Source of the DNA: Pseudofrankia coriaricola
GTDB taxonomy: Bacteria > Actinomycetota > Actinomycetes > Frankiales > Frankiaceae
Reading direction: 5' to 3'
Assembly: GCF_001854805.1 (NCBI RefSeq)
Contig: NZ_MBLO01000058.1
Coordinates: 1-64,000 of the forward strand
Length of the DNA stretch: 64,000 bases
Both the position numbers and the translations under genes were made by a program. The notes beneath the pieces were generated by a model. That model saw only the letters and a list, made by a program, of their open reading frames with translations. It made no database searches and was not told the origin of the DNA. Positions 29,027 to 36,839 of this stretch are shown piece by piece; within the stretch, counting starts at the first letter, position 1; each line of letters begins with the position of its first letter.

Positions 29027-30013
29027 ATGGGTAACGCCGCGAATCCGGTCCTGCTCACCGCGACGCGGTCGGGGACCGTCGAGTCCTGGCATCGGGGCTC
29101 GCTGGTCCTCCTCGACGCCGGCGGCGCGGTCGAGGTCTCCTTCGGCATGCCAGACCGCCCCATCTTCGCCCGCTCGTGTCTCAAGCCTCTGCAGGCGGCC
29201 GCCATGGTCGACGTCGGATTTCCGGGACGGCGCGAACAGTTGGCCCTCGCCGCCGCCAGCCATGACGGCGAGCCCGTGCACCGTCAGACGGTCCGAGCGA
29301 TCCTGGCGTCCGCGGGCCTCGACGAGGAGGCGCTGCGCTGCCCGCCGGCATGGCCCGGCAGTGAGGAGGCACGCCTCCAGTGGATCAGGGAGCGCGGCGA
29401 GCCGGCGCGGATCTGCCACAACTGCTCGGGCAAGCACGCGGCGATGCTCGCGACGTGTCGCGCGGCCGGATGGGACACGAGCACCTACCGGCTGCCGACG
29501 CATCCCCTGCAGGTTCTCATCCGAGAGGCGGTCGCGCGGTACGCCGGTCAGCCGGTCGCCGCGACCGCGGTCGACGGATGTGGCGCGCCCGCGCACGCGA
29601 TCAGTCTCATCGGGCTGGCAAGCTCCTTCGCTGGCCTGAGTCGGGCCGTGGACGGATCCGCCGCGCTCGTGTCCTCGGCGATGAAGGAACACCCCACACA
29701 CATCGGGGGAACTCGCCGGCCCATCACGCACCTCGTCGCCGACGTGCCGGGTCTGCTCGCCAAGGACGGTGCTGAGGCAGTAATCGCCGCTTCGCTGCCT
29801 GACGGTCGGTCGTTCGCCGCCAAGCTCGACGACGGCGCGGCACGCGGGCTGGGGCCACTGCTCAGCGCCGCGCTGAGTTACTGGCGTAGCCAAGGCCAGG
29901 CCGTCGCGCGATGGCGCGCGGTCCCGGTCACCGGCGGCGGCGAACAGGTCGGCGAGCTCGGCTGGTCGGCGGACCTCCGCGCCGCGGTCGATGCACCCAT
30001 CTCCCGTCGGTAG
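29027..30013 (+). CDS. L-asparaginase II family protein
   Basis: 328 residues. Family blocks: VESWHRGSLVLLDAGG near the start, RPIFARSCLKPLQAAAMV, ALAAASHDGEPVHRQTVRAI, and the hallmark ICHNCSGKHAAMLATCRAAG; later VDGCGAPAHAISLIGLASSF. These identify the thermolabile, Rhizobium-type asparaginase family, which hydrolyses L-asparagine to aspartate and ammonia. The conserved Ser-Gly-Lys and the Cys/His residues of the family are kept. No signal peptide, so it is probably cytoplasmic and used in nitrogen scavenging. Confidence 0.92.
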   Translation: MGNAANPVLLTATRSGTVESWHRGSLVLLDAGGAVEVSFGMPDRPIFARSCLKPLQAAAMVDVGFPGRREQLALAAASHDGEPVHRQTVRAILASAGLDEEALRCPPAWPGSEEARLQWIRERGEPARICHNCSGKHAAMLATCRAAGWDTSTYRLPTHPLQVLIREAVARYAGQPVAATAVDGCGAPAHAISLIGLASSFAGLSRAVDGSAALVSSAMKEHPTHIGGTRRPITHLVADVPGLLAKDGAEAVIAASLPDGRSFAAKLDDGAARGLGPLLSAALSYWRSQGQAVARWRAVPVTGGGEQVGELGWSADLRAAVDAPISRR

Positions 30014-30284
30014 ACCACAGACCGTTGGTGAACAGGGTTGGCCTCGGCCGGCCCCGCGAGACGACAGAAGAACGCGCGCCACGGGACGGGTTGGTGTCAG
30101 CGCGTGATCTGGTGGAGTTGTGGACGACAGAACCCCGGACATCCCACCAGATCATGGGGAGACCCGTGACCTGGCGGAATCTTCGGCGCCTACGCGACGG
30201 TCATCGGGTTCGCCCTCGAGGTTTTTCATTTGGCCAGCAGCAAGAAACGCCAGCAGTGCATCCACTGTCGTTGGACCGGCCCAG
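30014..30284. other. Intergenic stretch with a possible coding remnant
   Basis: About 270 bases between convergent genes. One plus-strand frame around 30183-30285 reads IFGAYATVIGFALEVFHLAS then KKRQQCIHCRW, which looks like a membrane helix plus a Cys pair, but a stop precedes it and there is no start. I treat it as a weak gene remnant. Confidence 0.25.
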
Positions 30285-30716
30285 TCAGGCGCCGGCGACG
30301 TTGTTCACGAGGCGGTCGAGCTGCCGCTCGAGGTCGACGATCTCCTGGTCGGCGAAGCCGTCGCGGAGACGGCGGTCGAAGTCGACGACGATCTTGCGTA
30401 GCCGCAGAAATGCCTCCTCCCCCGCCGCGGTGAGCTCGACATTCTGAATCCGCCGATTCGCCGGGTCGCGCCGCCGGACGATCAGGCCCTGACCCTCGAT
30501 GGCATTGAGGTGGTGGGTGAGCGTCGCCTCCCGGATGCCCACGGCCCGGGCCAGCTCGCGCTGGTTGGCCAGGGCGCCGCCCGTCTTGAGGTTGAGCAGC
30601 ACCAGCCAGACTGGCATGGACCCGCCGCCAGCCGCCAGCGCCTCGTCGAACGCGCGGCTGACCACCCGTGCCGTCCGTGCCAGGTGGAGGCCGATCGGAG
30701 AGCGGGTGGGAGGCAC
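30285..30716 (-). CDS. MarR-family transcriptional regulator
   Basis: 143 residues, standard MarR length. The winged helix-turn-helix is ALANQRELARAVGIREATLT followed by HHLNAIEGQGLIVRRRDPAN and RRIQNVELTAAGEEAF, with N- and C-terminal dimer helices. It is divergent from the deazaflavin oxidoreductase gene, sharing 71 bp that contain three copies of the half-site TTCGATG/CATCGAA. It is therefore the likely repressor of both itself and the oxidoreductase. Confidence 0.93.
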   Translation of the reverse strand: MPPTRSPIGLHLARTARVVSRAFDEALAAGGGSMPVWLVLLNLKTGGALANQRELARAVGIREATLTHHLNAIEGQGLIVRRRDPANRRIQNVELTAAGEEAFLRLRKIVVDFDRRLRDGFADQEIVDLERQLDRLVNNVAGA

Positions 30717-30735
30717 GCGGACAGCATACTCATAC

Positions 30736-30787
30736 TTCGATGCCTAATGCTTTGACATCGAAACATTCGATGTCTACGGTTGTCGTC
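30736..30787 (+). promoter_or_regulatory. Leaderless promoter with MarR operator in the spacer
   Basis: -35 TTGACA (30752-30757), 17-bp spacer, -10 TACGGT (30775-30780), predicted start at about 30787, just before ATG 30788. The perfect dyad CATCGAA-ACA-TTCGATG (30756-30772) fills the spacer, and an extra half-site TTCGATG is at 30736-30742, making a second, wider dyad. Confidence 0.8.
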
Positions 30788-31228
30788 ATGAGCACACACC
30801 CCGCCGACACGTCCCGCCGCTACCTGAAGCCGCCGTGGTTCGCCCGCGTCGTGGGCAACCGGATGGCGGCCCGTTTCCGCCCCGACGTCGTCTGGCAGCT
30901 TTCGGTGGTCGGCCGGCAGAGCGGCCGCACGCGACGGGTCCCCGTCGCCGTCCTGCACCACGACGGCGAGCGCTACCTCATCGCCGCCCGCGGTCAGACC
31001 GACTGGTCGCTGAACCTGGCTGCCACTGGTCACGGCCGGCTCGACCACGAGGGCCGAACCGAGGACATCGAGGTCACCGACGTCCCCGTGTCGGCCCGGC
31101 CGCCACTGATCGACGCCTACCTCGCGAGCTACGGCCGGATGCCCACCGTTGGCGCTTCGTTCCGTGCCCTGCCCGATCCGGCGGACCACCCGACCTTCCG
31201 TATCACCCGCTCCACACCCCGAGCCTGA
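30788..31228 (+). CDS. Deazaflavin (F420)-dependent nitroreductase-family oxidoreductase
   Basis: 146 residues from ATG 30788. Matches the Ddn/FDOR split beta-barrel group: RPDVVWQLSVVGRQSGRTRR, VPVAVLHHDGERYLIAARGQ and TDWSLNLAATGHGRL are the expected cofactor-side blocks (G-R-x-S/T-G-x-x-R and the DW-x-x-N-L motif). Such enzymes use F420 (or sometimes FMN) to reduce nitro compounds, quinones or unsaturated rings, often in detoxification. Control by the divergent MarR fits an inducible detoxification role. Confidence 0.9.
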   Translation: MSTHPADTSRRYLKPPWFARVVGNRMAARFRPDVVWQLSVVGRQSGRTRRVPVAVLHHDGERYLIAARGQTDWSLNLAATGHGRLDHEGRTEDIEVTDVPVSARPPLIDAYLASYGRMPTVGASFRALPDPADHPTFRITRSTPRA

Positions 31229-31361
31229 CCGCGGGGAAGCCAAGGCCGGTCCAGCCGCACCACCGCGTCACCGCGCTACGAGCTTGACCGGCGGATCTGT
31301 ACCCATGTCACACATGGTGCAGTCTTCCGGTCGGTCCAGGTCGGGCCGTAGGTTTGATCCC

Positions 31362-32150
31362 ATGGCGCACCGCCGGTCACGGTATGTCGCCTACCTGCGT
31401 CGGTCGATCGACCAGACCGGGGAGGCCCTAGGCGTCGAGGCCCAGCGGGAACTGATCTTACTGTGGGCGGCGACCCACGGCGTGACGATCGCGGAGTGGT
31501 ATTGCGACAACGGGATCACGGCGAGCCGTGACGATGTGGTCCGCCCGGACTATGAGCGGATGATCGCCGACATCCGCGACAGCGCGGACGTGCCGATGGT
31601 GCTGGTGGTGGAAGCGTCCCGGTTGAACCGGGAGGAGACCGCCGTGGCCGCGTTCTCGAAGTTGATGCGGCAGGCGGGCGGGTCGGTGGTGGCGATCGAC
31701 GTGTCGGGCGGGTCCACCGCCTACGACCTGTCGACCACGGCGGGGCGGGTGGCCTACCGCGACAAGGCCACCGACGCCGTCAACGAGTCCGAGCAGATCA
31801 GTGACCGGATGTACCGGTGGCACGCCCGCAAGCGCGGCGCGCACGAGTGGTCGGGCGGGGGGCCGCCGTATGGGTGGCGCCGGACGGTGGACCTGTCCCC
31901 GAACGGCCGCAAGATCGTGGTCACGTGGGTGGTCGACGACGACCGGGCCAGGATCGTGCGCGAGATCGCGCGCCGCCTGGCCGCTGGCGAGGCCACCGGG
32001 AAGATCTGCGCCGATCTCAACAGCCGTGGGATTCCCGGCCCCGGTAAGACGCATCACGACCATGCGCCGTCGCTGTGGTCGATGACGTCGGTTCGGATGA
32101 TGTTGCGGAATCCGCGGCTGGCTGGCTGGTACGCCGCGCAGGGCCCGGAT
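31362..32150 (+). pseudogene. Truncated serine recombinase (integrase) of an integrative element
   Basis: The catalytic domain is complete: YVAYLRRSIDQTGEALGVEA (nucleophile Ser about residue 15) and VLVVEASRLNREETAVAAF (Arg pair). The recombinase domain begins well (GGGPPYGWRRTVDLSPNGRK, ARRLAAGEATGKICADLNSRG) but family resemblance stops after RNPRLAGWYAAQG near 32140. The frame then stays open to 32834 in sequence antisense to another element gene. The zinc and coiled-coil C-terminus of large serine recombinases is missing, so it is unlikely to integrate DNA. Confidence 0.82.
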
Positions 32151-32289
32151 GGGGCGAGGGACCTTCGGTGCTCACCGTCTCGGCGGCCACCTGCCCCGCC
32201 AGGTCCGCGCCGCCGGCCGCGTCGTCGTGGTCGTCGAAGGGCAGCGCGATCTCCCCGGTCAACGGCCCCGACCCGCGCCGCCGCGTCAC
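32150..32289 (-). pseudogene. Fragment of a small gene translationally coupled to rep
   Basis: A GTG at 32289 overlaps the stop of the Rep fragment (GTGA). The first about 40 codons are protein-like (GPLTGEIALPFDDHDDAAGG), after which the frame enters sequence that belongs, antisense, to the truncated recombinase. In related elements a small gene often follows rep; this may be its stub. Confidence 0.35.
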
Positions 32290-32720
32290 GGCCCCGCCCC
32301 CGACGAGTCCGCCACCGCAGCCGGATCACGACCCCGACCGACATAGCGCCACTGCCCGACGACCACCGTGTCCGGGTCCCCGTCCGGACGGCCGAACTCA
32401 TCGAGCACGACCGGGCCGCCGTCGCCGTCCAGGCCCAGGGGGCGGCCGGACAGGGCCGCCGCCAGCAGCCGGGACCAGCGCCGCCGCACCCCGCGCAACT
32501 CCCGAAACGTCGTGCTGTACCGGCGCGATTTCGTCAGCCAGTGGCCTGCAAAGCCATAGGCGTGGGACCAGCGGATAAGCCCGACCGTCCGCCCCGGGAC
32601 ACGGCCCGCCGCCACATCGAGCGCTTCCGCGAAGGCTCGGTCGTTGCCGAGGCGCCAGCAGGTCTGCTCCATCGCCGTCATGCGCTCCGCCGTCGTTATC
32701 TTGAGCTTTCTTTGGGCCCG
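32286..32720 (-). pseudogene. C-terminal fragment of a RepSA-like replication initiator
   Basis: About 145 codons, with an internal ATG at 32681. The block MEQTCWRLGND, then RWSHAYGFAGHWLTKSRRYS and TTFRELRGVRRRW, resembles the conserved C-terminus of rolling-circle Rep proteins of actinobacterial integrative and conjugative elements (pSAM2 group: an LGFRGHFxTKSRRYS-type motif). A stop (32721-32723) cuts the frame upstream, and the catalytic HUH and Tyr region is absent, so replication function is lost. Assignment rests on motif memory. Confidence 0.6.
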
Positions 32721-32736
32721 TCAGCCCGCCACGCCA

Positions 32737-32770
32737 CGGGGGCCCCGCCTCGCTTCGCTCGGCACCCCCG
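32737..32770. repeat. Hairpin next to the rep fragment
   Basis: CGGGGG (32737-32742) pairs with CCCCCG (32765-32770) around an inner CGCTTCG turn. It lies just upstream of the truncated Rep frame, at the break. Similar in style to the complex hairpin at 34612. Confidence 0.5.
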
Positions 32771-33045
32771 GACGTGTCGGGCTGCCACCCGCCCGCGCGC
32801 GTCGGAGCGGCGGCCCGTCGCCAAGGCGAAATGAGCCGCCACGCTGGCCGTACGGCGTTGCGTGCTTCGGCGGGGCGCGCGGTCGGGTTCTCTGGCCGGC
32901 AGCGGCGAGAGCTCGTCGCCGAGTTCCTCTTCGAACGGCTCGCCGAGCAAGCCGCCTGTTCGCGCTGCTCTGCCTGCGCGAACCAGTGGCCCGCCTGGGT
33001 ACTGGGCGCTGTCGGCTCGGTCTCGCCGGCGCGCGCCGGGTCGGC

Positions 33046-33187
33046 TTAGCTGCGGCTCGGGTAGCCCTTGCCCTCGACACTGATCGTGGCCCGCCGTCCC
33101 CGGACGTGGACGAACGCCGGGCCGCCTCCGAAGCGGAGACGAGCAGCCTCGGATGGGATGCTGCCATCGACCTCGTCACAACGCTGG
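33046..33187 (-). pseudogene. Possible C-terminal gene fragment
   Basis: A minus-strand frame ending at 33046 has a protein-like end (DGSIPSEAARLRFGGGPAFV, then RRATISVEGKGYPSRS). Upstream of 33187 the frame runs antisense through the VOC gene and loses this character. I read it as the tail of a lost element gene; family unknown. Confidence 0.25.
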
Positions 33188-33246
33188 ACCGGTCTTGTCT
33201 CGATCTGTAAGATAATCTCCCTCTTAGTATCTGGGAGTTGCTTCGG

Positions 33247-34161
33247 ATGTATCAGCTGATGACGACTGTCAGCATCCTGATCGACGACATTCACGCTGGC
33301 GTCGAGACATTGCGCCGCGCGATCGGCATCCCCGAGCCGCGCCCGAGGTCGTATCGCAGCGGCCCTGGCATCGACGCTGTGTTCTGCCGCGTCCACCCGA
33401 AGTACGCCGTTGCCCCGACCTTCCTGGAATTGGTAGCGCCCGGCACCATTGAGGGTCTTCCGGGCGGCGCCCCCGTCTTTCCCGCCCGCGAGGTCTCAGA
33501 ACACCAAGGCGACCGGGCAATCAAGTGGCACGCCACCGAACTCGCCATGACCGACGAGCAGATGGCCGAACTCGCCGACCATCTTGAGGGCATCGGCGTC
33601 GCCGTCGGGTACCACCCACCCGACGCCCGCGACCGGTTCTACCTTGGCGGCCACCCCGCCTCGCGGACCTACGATCCAACCGCGGACGCCGGCCTGTTCA
33701 TAGAGGCAACCAAGAGCGGCCACCTCGGCCTCCCCGACGACACCTTCCAGGCGCCGGCCGACATCCCACCGGGCGTCCAGCCCGAAACCATGGTGCGGAT
33801 GGTGGCTCGGGAGTACCTGGTGAAGAACCTGGACACGACCCTCGCCGCGCTCGATCGCAACCTACGCTGGACACCCAGCTCAGTCGCCAATGAGGACGGT
33901 CACCGTCGCGCCGTAATGCCGTTCAGTACTCCGCGCAGCACCCGCCTCGAACTCGTCGAACCGACCGGACCGGGCCGGGTCGGCGACGCCTACGAGCAGC
34001 TCGGCCCCGGTGCCTGGACCATCCGCATCGCTGTGGTCGACGTCGACGCGAAGGCCAAGGACCTCAACGAACGCGGCACGCCCCACACCCTCGACCACGG
34101 GGTCCTGCGCCCCGACCCGGCATCCACCTTGCAGGTGCCCTTCGAGTTCATCACCGCCTGA
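33247..34161 (+). CDS. Two-module VOC family protein
   Basis: 304 residues from ATG 33247 (GGGAG 8 bases upstream). Two VOC-like halves are visible: residues about 1-150 (TVSILIDDIHAGVETLRRAI, FLELVAPG) and about 180-304 (REYLVKNLDTTLAALDRNLR, STRLELVEPTG, and IRIAVVDVDAKAKDLNERGT). This is the duplicated glyoxalase-like layout of extradiol-dioxygenase relatives. Possible -35 TGGACC (33185) and -10 TAAGAT (33208) with 17-bp spacing lie upstream. It sits as an intact gene among element remnants, so it may be cargo. Substrate unknown. Confidence 0.82.
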   Translation: MYQLMTTVSILIDDIHAGVETLRRAIGIPEPRPRSYRSGPGIDAVFCRVHPKYAVAPTFLELVAPGTIEGLPGGAPVFPAREVSEHQGDRAIKWHATELAMTDEQMAELADHLEGIGVAVGYHPPDARDRFYLGGHPASRTYDPTADAGLFIEATKSGHLGLPDDTFQAPADIPPGVQPETMVRMVAREYLVKNLDTTLAALDRNLRWTPSSVANEDGHRRAVMPFSTPRSTRLELVEPTGPGRVGDAYEQLGPGAWTIRIAVVDVDAKAKDLNERGTPHTLDHGVLRPDPASTLQVPFEFITA

Positions 34162-34184
34162 CACGCCTCGCCGAAACGGAAGGA

Positions 34185-34455
34185 GTGTCCGACCGCCCCA
34201 TTCGGCGCGTTCCACTACGGCCGACCCGTCGATGGCCTCTACGAATGGAGCAACGTACTCGTCGCGTTGCCGCTCGCCATCGCCGCTGCAGCTACTCCAG
34301 CGGGCGAGGCTCCGCTGATATTCAGCGACACTCCGGTGAGTACTACTACGGCGGGCACGACACGGGCGGGGGCGTCCATCCCTCCGCCCCCGCCCAAACT
34401 TCCGCCCCCGGCGACGCGGCTCACCCGGCACACGGACCCTGACGTCACGGGTTGA
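34185..34455 (+). pseudogene. Possible frameshifted small membrane protein
   Basis: GGAAGGAG precedes a GTG at 34185. In the GTG frame the sequence soon becomes Arg-rich, but a one-base shift gives FGAFHYGRPVDGLYEWSNVL, a hydrophobic stretch VALPLAIAAAAT, and a Pro-rich tail ending at 34455. This suggests a small membrane protein broken near 34200. No family recognised. Confidence 0.3.
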
Positions 34456-34611
34456 CGGCCTGGCCCCCGTCGTCCGAGACCGCACCGCGGACTCCGTCAG
34501 CACCAACGCGACCGGCCACGGCCAGCGGGAGTGCCGTCGCGTCGCGCGGCGGGTGGCAGTGGGTTGCCCATTCCCCGGCTGTGCCGATGATCTAACGGCC
34601 TGGTGACGGCA

Positions 34612-34666
34612 TCAAGGGCGGGCTACGCCCGTCGGCTTCGCCGACCACCCTTCGGGCGACCCTTGA
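34612..34666. repeat. Multi-stem structured element
   Basis: An outer stem TCAAGGG (34612-34618) / CCCTTGA (34660-34666) encloses three hairpins: CGGGC-TAC-GCCCG (34619-34631), GTCGGC-TTC-GCCGAC (34631-34645) and CCC-TTC-GGG (34648-34656). It could form a cruciform in DNA or a multi-branch RNA. It lies in the element region, outside any gene. Confidence 0.75.
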
Positions 34667-34869
34667 CACCGCCACCATGCCGCTACGTGCGGCACCTGCG
34701 GGGGATGGGGGAGGAAAAATGGGAGGGCCGAAGACAACGCCCCCAGACATTTACACGGGCGACGCCGGAAATACGCGGGCCGCTATTAGCGCGTGAAGAA
34801 AGAAACACCACGCGGCCAGGTAACCCTATGTCGCACGGCACGGAAAGCGTCGCCAGAGAACGGGGGAAA

Positions 34870-34885
34870 TGTTTCATGTGAAACC
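34870..34885. promoter_or_regulatory. parS-like ParB-binding site
   Basis: TGTTTCATGTGAAACC differs from the widely conserved parS sequence TGTTTCACGTGAAACA at two of 16 positions; the 14-bp actinobacterial core GTTTCACGTGAAAC is matched at 13. It lies in a locally lower-GC, gene-free stretch of the putative element. No parA or parB gene is in the window. Confidence 0.5.
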
Positions 34886-34895
34886 AGGAGAGCGC

Positions 34896-34982
34896 ATGCA
34901 TGCCGATATTCGCCCGGCCGGTAAATGCTCGCTTCTTGGCCGCTCGAATTCGCCGAATTGGCCGCGCCGCGCGGTCTGGTGA
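34896..34982 (+). CDS. Putative 28-residue peptide ORF
   Basis: ATG 34896 is preceded by CCAGGAGAGCGC, a good ribosome site, and the frame closes at 34980-34982. The product begins MHADIRPAGKCSLLGRSN and has no recognisable features. It follows the parS-like site and precedes the leader hairpin and the resolvase-like gene, so it could be a leader peptide. Equally, it may be chance. Confidence 0.3.
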   Translation: MHADIRPAGKCSLLGRSNSPNWPRRAVW

Positions 34983-35017
34983 AGTATTATGAGAGGTGAA
35001 AGATAAATCAATAAAGC

Positions 35018-35053
35018 GGCCCGGGAAGGTGCTGGTAACACCAATCCCGGGCC
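35018..35053 (+). promoter_or_regulatory. Strong hairpin in the leader of the resolvase-like operon
   Basis: GGCCCGGGA (35018-35026) pairs exactly with TCCCGGGCC (35045-35053). An inner stem GGTG/CACC (35028-35031 / 35039-35042) extends it, leaving a 7-base loop. It ends 37 bases before ATG 35090 and follows an A/T-rich run. Candidate attenuator, transcript-stabilising stem or protein site. Confidence 0.65.
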
Positions 35054-35089
35054 TTGATCCCAATCCTTTCACAGAAGGAGCGGAACCCA

Positions 35090-35503
35090 ATGGCGAGTAT
35101 GTCAGATGGGGTACGGGCAGTGTGCTTCGCCCGTCGCGGCGTCGGAGCGGCTTCGCTGACGGACCAGCGGCAGGCGTTCGAGAACGAGTGCGCGGCGCGC
35201 GGCTGGACAGCGGGCCCAGTGGTCTGCCAGCTCGGCCGAGGCGGTGGCGACGGCCGGGCATGGGCCGCAGTGCGCCGGCTGGTCAGGGCACGCCGGGCGG
35301 ACGTGGTCGTCGTCGACACGTTGGAGACGATCGGCGCGACCGAGCGGGACATCGCCCGGGAACTGGTGTTGCTGCGGCATGCCGGCGTACGGCTGCTGAT
35401 CACCGAGTTCGGCCGGGACACCGCCGACGTCGCGTCGTTCGGCCCCCTGGTCGCCGAATTCGGCACAAGCGTCGCCCTGGCCGGGACGGGGGTCGCGGCA
35501 TGA
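35090..35503 (+). CDS. Resolvase-fold protein lacking catalytic residues
   Basis: 137 residues from ATG 35090; AGAAGGAG is 9 bases upstream. The whole protein matches the serine-recombinase catalytic fold: VRAVCFARRGVGAASLTDQR, AFENECAARGWTAGPVV, RADVVVVDTLETIGATERDI, LRHAGVRLLITEFG. The usual Tyr-Ala-Arg-x-Ser reads FARRG, so the nucleophile Ser is gone, and the Arg pair of the LDRLGR motif reads LETIGA. It cannot cut DNA by the known mechanism, and there is no DNA-binding C-terminus. It overlaps the next gene by ATGA. Role unknown; perhaps a regulator or partner of an active recombinase. Confidence 0.75.
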   Translation: MASMSDGVRAVCFARRGVGAASLTDQRQAFENECAARGWTAGPVVCQLGRGGGDGRAWAAVRRLVRARRADVVVVDTLETIGATERDIARELVLLRHAGVRLLITEFGRDTADVASFGPLVAEFGTSVALAGTGVAA

Positions 35504-35952
35504 GTGGCTGGCCGCTGGCCCGCGTCGTGGCCCTGCCAGGCAACGGCTACGGCCTGGAGATCCTCGCGGGAGCGACCCCAGCCGAGATCGCCACCGTAGT
35601 AGCGGGACTACCCCCGGCGGCGTTCGTCGATCACACGTCCCTGGACGGCGGGACAACGCTACTGTTCCGCCGATTTCCGCGCGGCGTGCCAGACCCCTCC
35701 GCACCGGACACCGGGCACGACGGCGACCCGGACGCGGCGACCGTGGCCGACGGCTGGATACCCGACGTGACCGGCATGCCCGACCGGGGCCTGACCCCGT
35801 TCCAGGTCGCGGTAGGAACACTGCTGACCGCCACCGACGACCCGGCAACCGGCGCCCGGATCTTCGGCCTGATACAACGCGAAGACCCCGCCGCCGTCGT
35901 CGCGCTAGCCAGCGTCGTGCGCCCCCGAGGCTGCAACTGCCAACCCCAGTAG
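35500..35952 (+). CDS. Hypothetical protein coupled to the resolvase-like gene
   Basis: 150 residues; the ATG overlaps the previous stop (ATGA). I do not recognise a family. The N-terminal 65 residues look folded (LEILAGATPAEIATVVAGLP, LDGGTTLLFRRFPRG), the middle is acidic and low complexity (about 70-90), and the C-terminal part is helical (LTPFQVAVGTLLTATDDPAT, VVALASVVRPRG) ending with two Cys (CNC). Translational coupling implies that it works with the resolvase-like protein. No membrane segment or signal peptide. Confidence 0.7.
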   Translation: MSGWPLARVVALPGNGYGLEILAGATPAEIATVVAGLPPAAFVDHTSLDGGTTLLFRRFPRGVPDPSAPDTGHDGDPDAATVADGWIPDVTGMPDRGLTPFQVAVGTLLTATDDPATGARIFGLIQREDPAAVVALASVVRPRGCNCQPQ

Positions 35953-36265
35953 ACCGATCATCACACCAGGTCAGTTGTCCTACATGAAAGATGGGTACTC
36001 GAATCCGAACCGGCAGGGGCTCGGAGTTCGGATCCGGATACAGTCCCGGCGACCTTCGATATCCGGACCGGGCGGACGTTGCCGCGGACGGCATGTGGAC
36101 CGCGTCGGTCCCGGTCCCGGTCCGGGACTGATGGTGGGCCGTCGCGTAGGGTCGCAGCGCGGCACCGGCGCTCGACACCGCGGGGCATGACATCGCGCGG
36201 CAGGGCAGGGCCGGCCGGGCACGGTCAGCACGCGCGGTCAGGTCGACCGTCGACAAAGGAGTCTG
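35953..36265. other. Intergenic region with an inverted repeat
   Basis: About 310 bases. ATCCGAAC (36003-36010) and GTTCGGAT (36026-36033) form perfect 8-bp arms with a 15-base centre. No gene is seen. The repeat could mark a terminator of the preceding operon or the edge of the element. Confidence 0.5.
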
Positions 36266-36598
36266 ATGATCTTCATCACCGTCAAGTTCCGCGTCCGACC
36301 CGAGGACGCGGAACAGTGGCCGGCCATTGTCGAGGAATTCACCCGGGCGACCCGGAATGAACCAGGCTGCCTGTGGTTCGACTGGTCGCGCAGCATCGAG
36401 GACCCCGCGGAATACGTTCTCGTCGAGGCATTCCGGGACGACGACGCGGGCGCCGCGCACGTCCAGTCCGCGCACTTCCGGGCCGCGCAGCAGACACTGC
36501 CCCAGCACCTTGCCGAAACCCCGCGCATCCTCAACGTGACCGTTCCACAGGATAACTGGTCCCTGCTCGGCGAGATGGCCGTTCCCGCGCGGGACTGA
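36266..36598 (+). CDS. Antibiotic biosynthesis monooxygenase (ABM) domain protein
   Basis: 110 residues; AAAGGAG precedes the ATG. The ABM fold is plain: MIFITVKFRVRPEDAEQWPA, NEPGCLWFDWSRSIEDPAEY, VLVEAFRDDDAGAAHVQSAH and FRAAQQTLPQHLAETP. Members are small dimeric cofactor-free monooxygenases (for example YgiN quinol monooxygenase) or haem-related enzymes; this one looks like the putative quinol monooxygenase group. Monocistronic; likely cytosolic. Confidence 0.9.
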   Translation: MIFITVKFRVRPEDAEQWPAIVEEFTRATRNEPGCLWFDWSRSIEDPAEYVLVEAFRDDDAGAAHVQSAHFRAAQQTLPQHLAETPRILNVTVPQDNWSLLGEMAVPARD

Positions 36599-36839
36599 CC
36601 GCCCGACGCGTGCCCGGACCTGGCGGACCGCCCACGCCACCCTCCACCTTGGCAAAAGCCAGGAGCTGGCGCCGTCCACGGCAACGTTCGCCCAGTCCGC
36701 GGCTCGAAGCTCGTGGCGGGGCGGCGGGGCCAACTGTGGCCGAGGCGGCGCTAGGAGCCCGCCACCCCACTGAACGCGTTTGGGTCGCGTTGTCGATCTC
36801 CCACCCAGCTTGTTGGGTTCAGGCGAATACAGTGCCTGC

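Noticed and set aside
32644-33210. 188-codon plus-strand frame after the Rep fragment
   Set aside because: Arg/Pro/Ala-rich and crosses the hairpin at 32737; no protein-like blocks.
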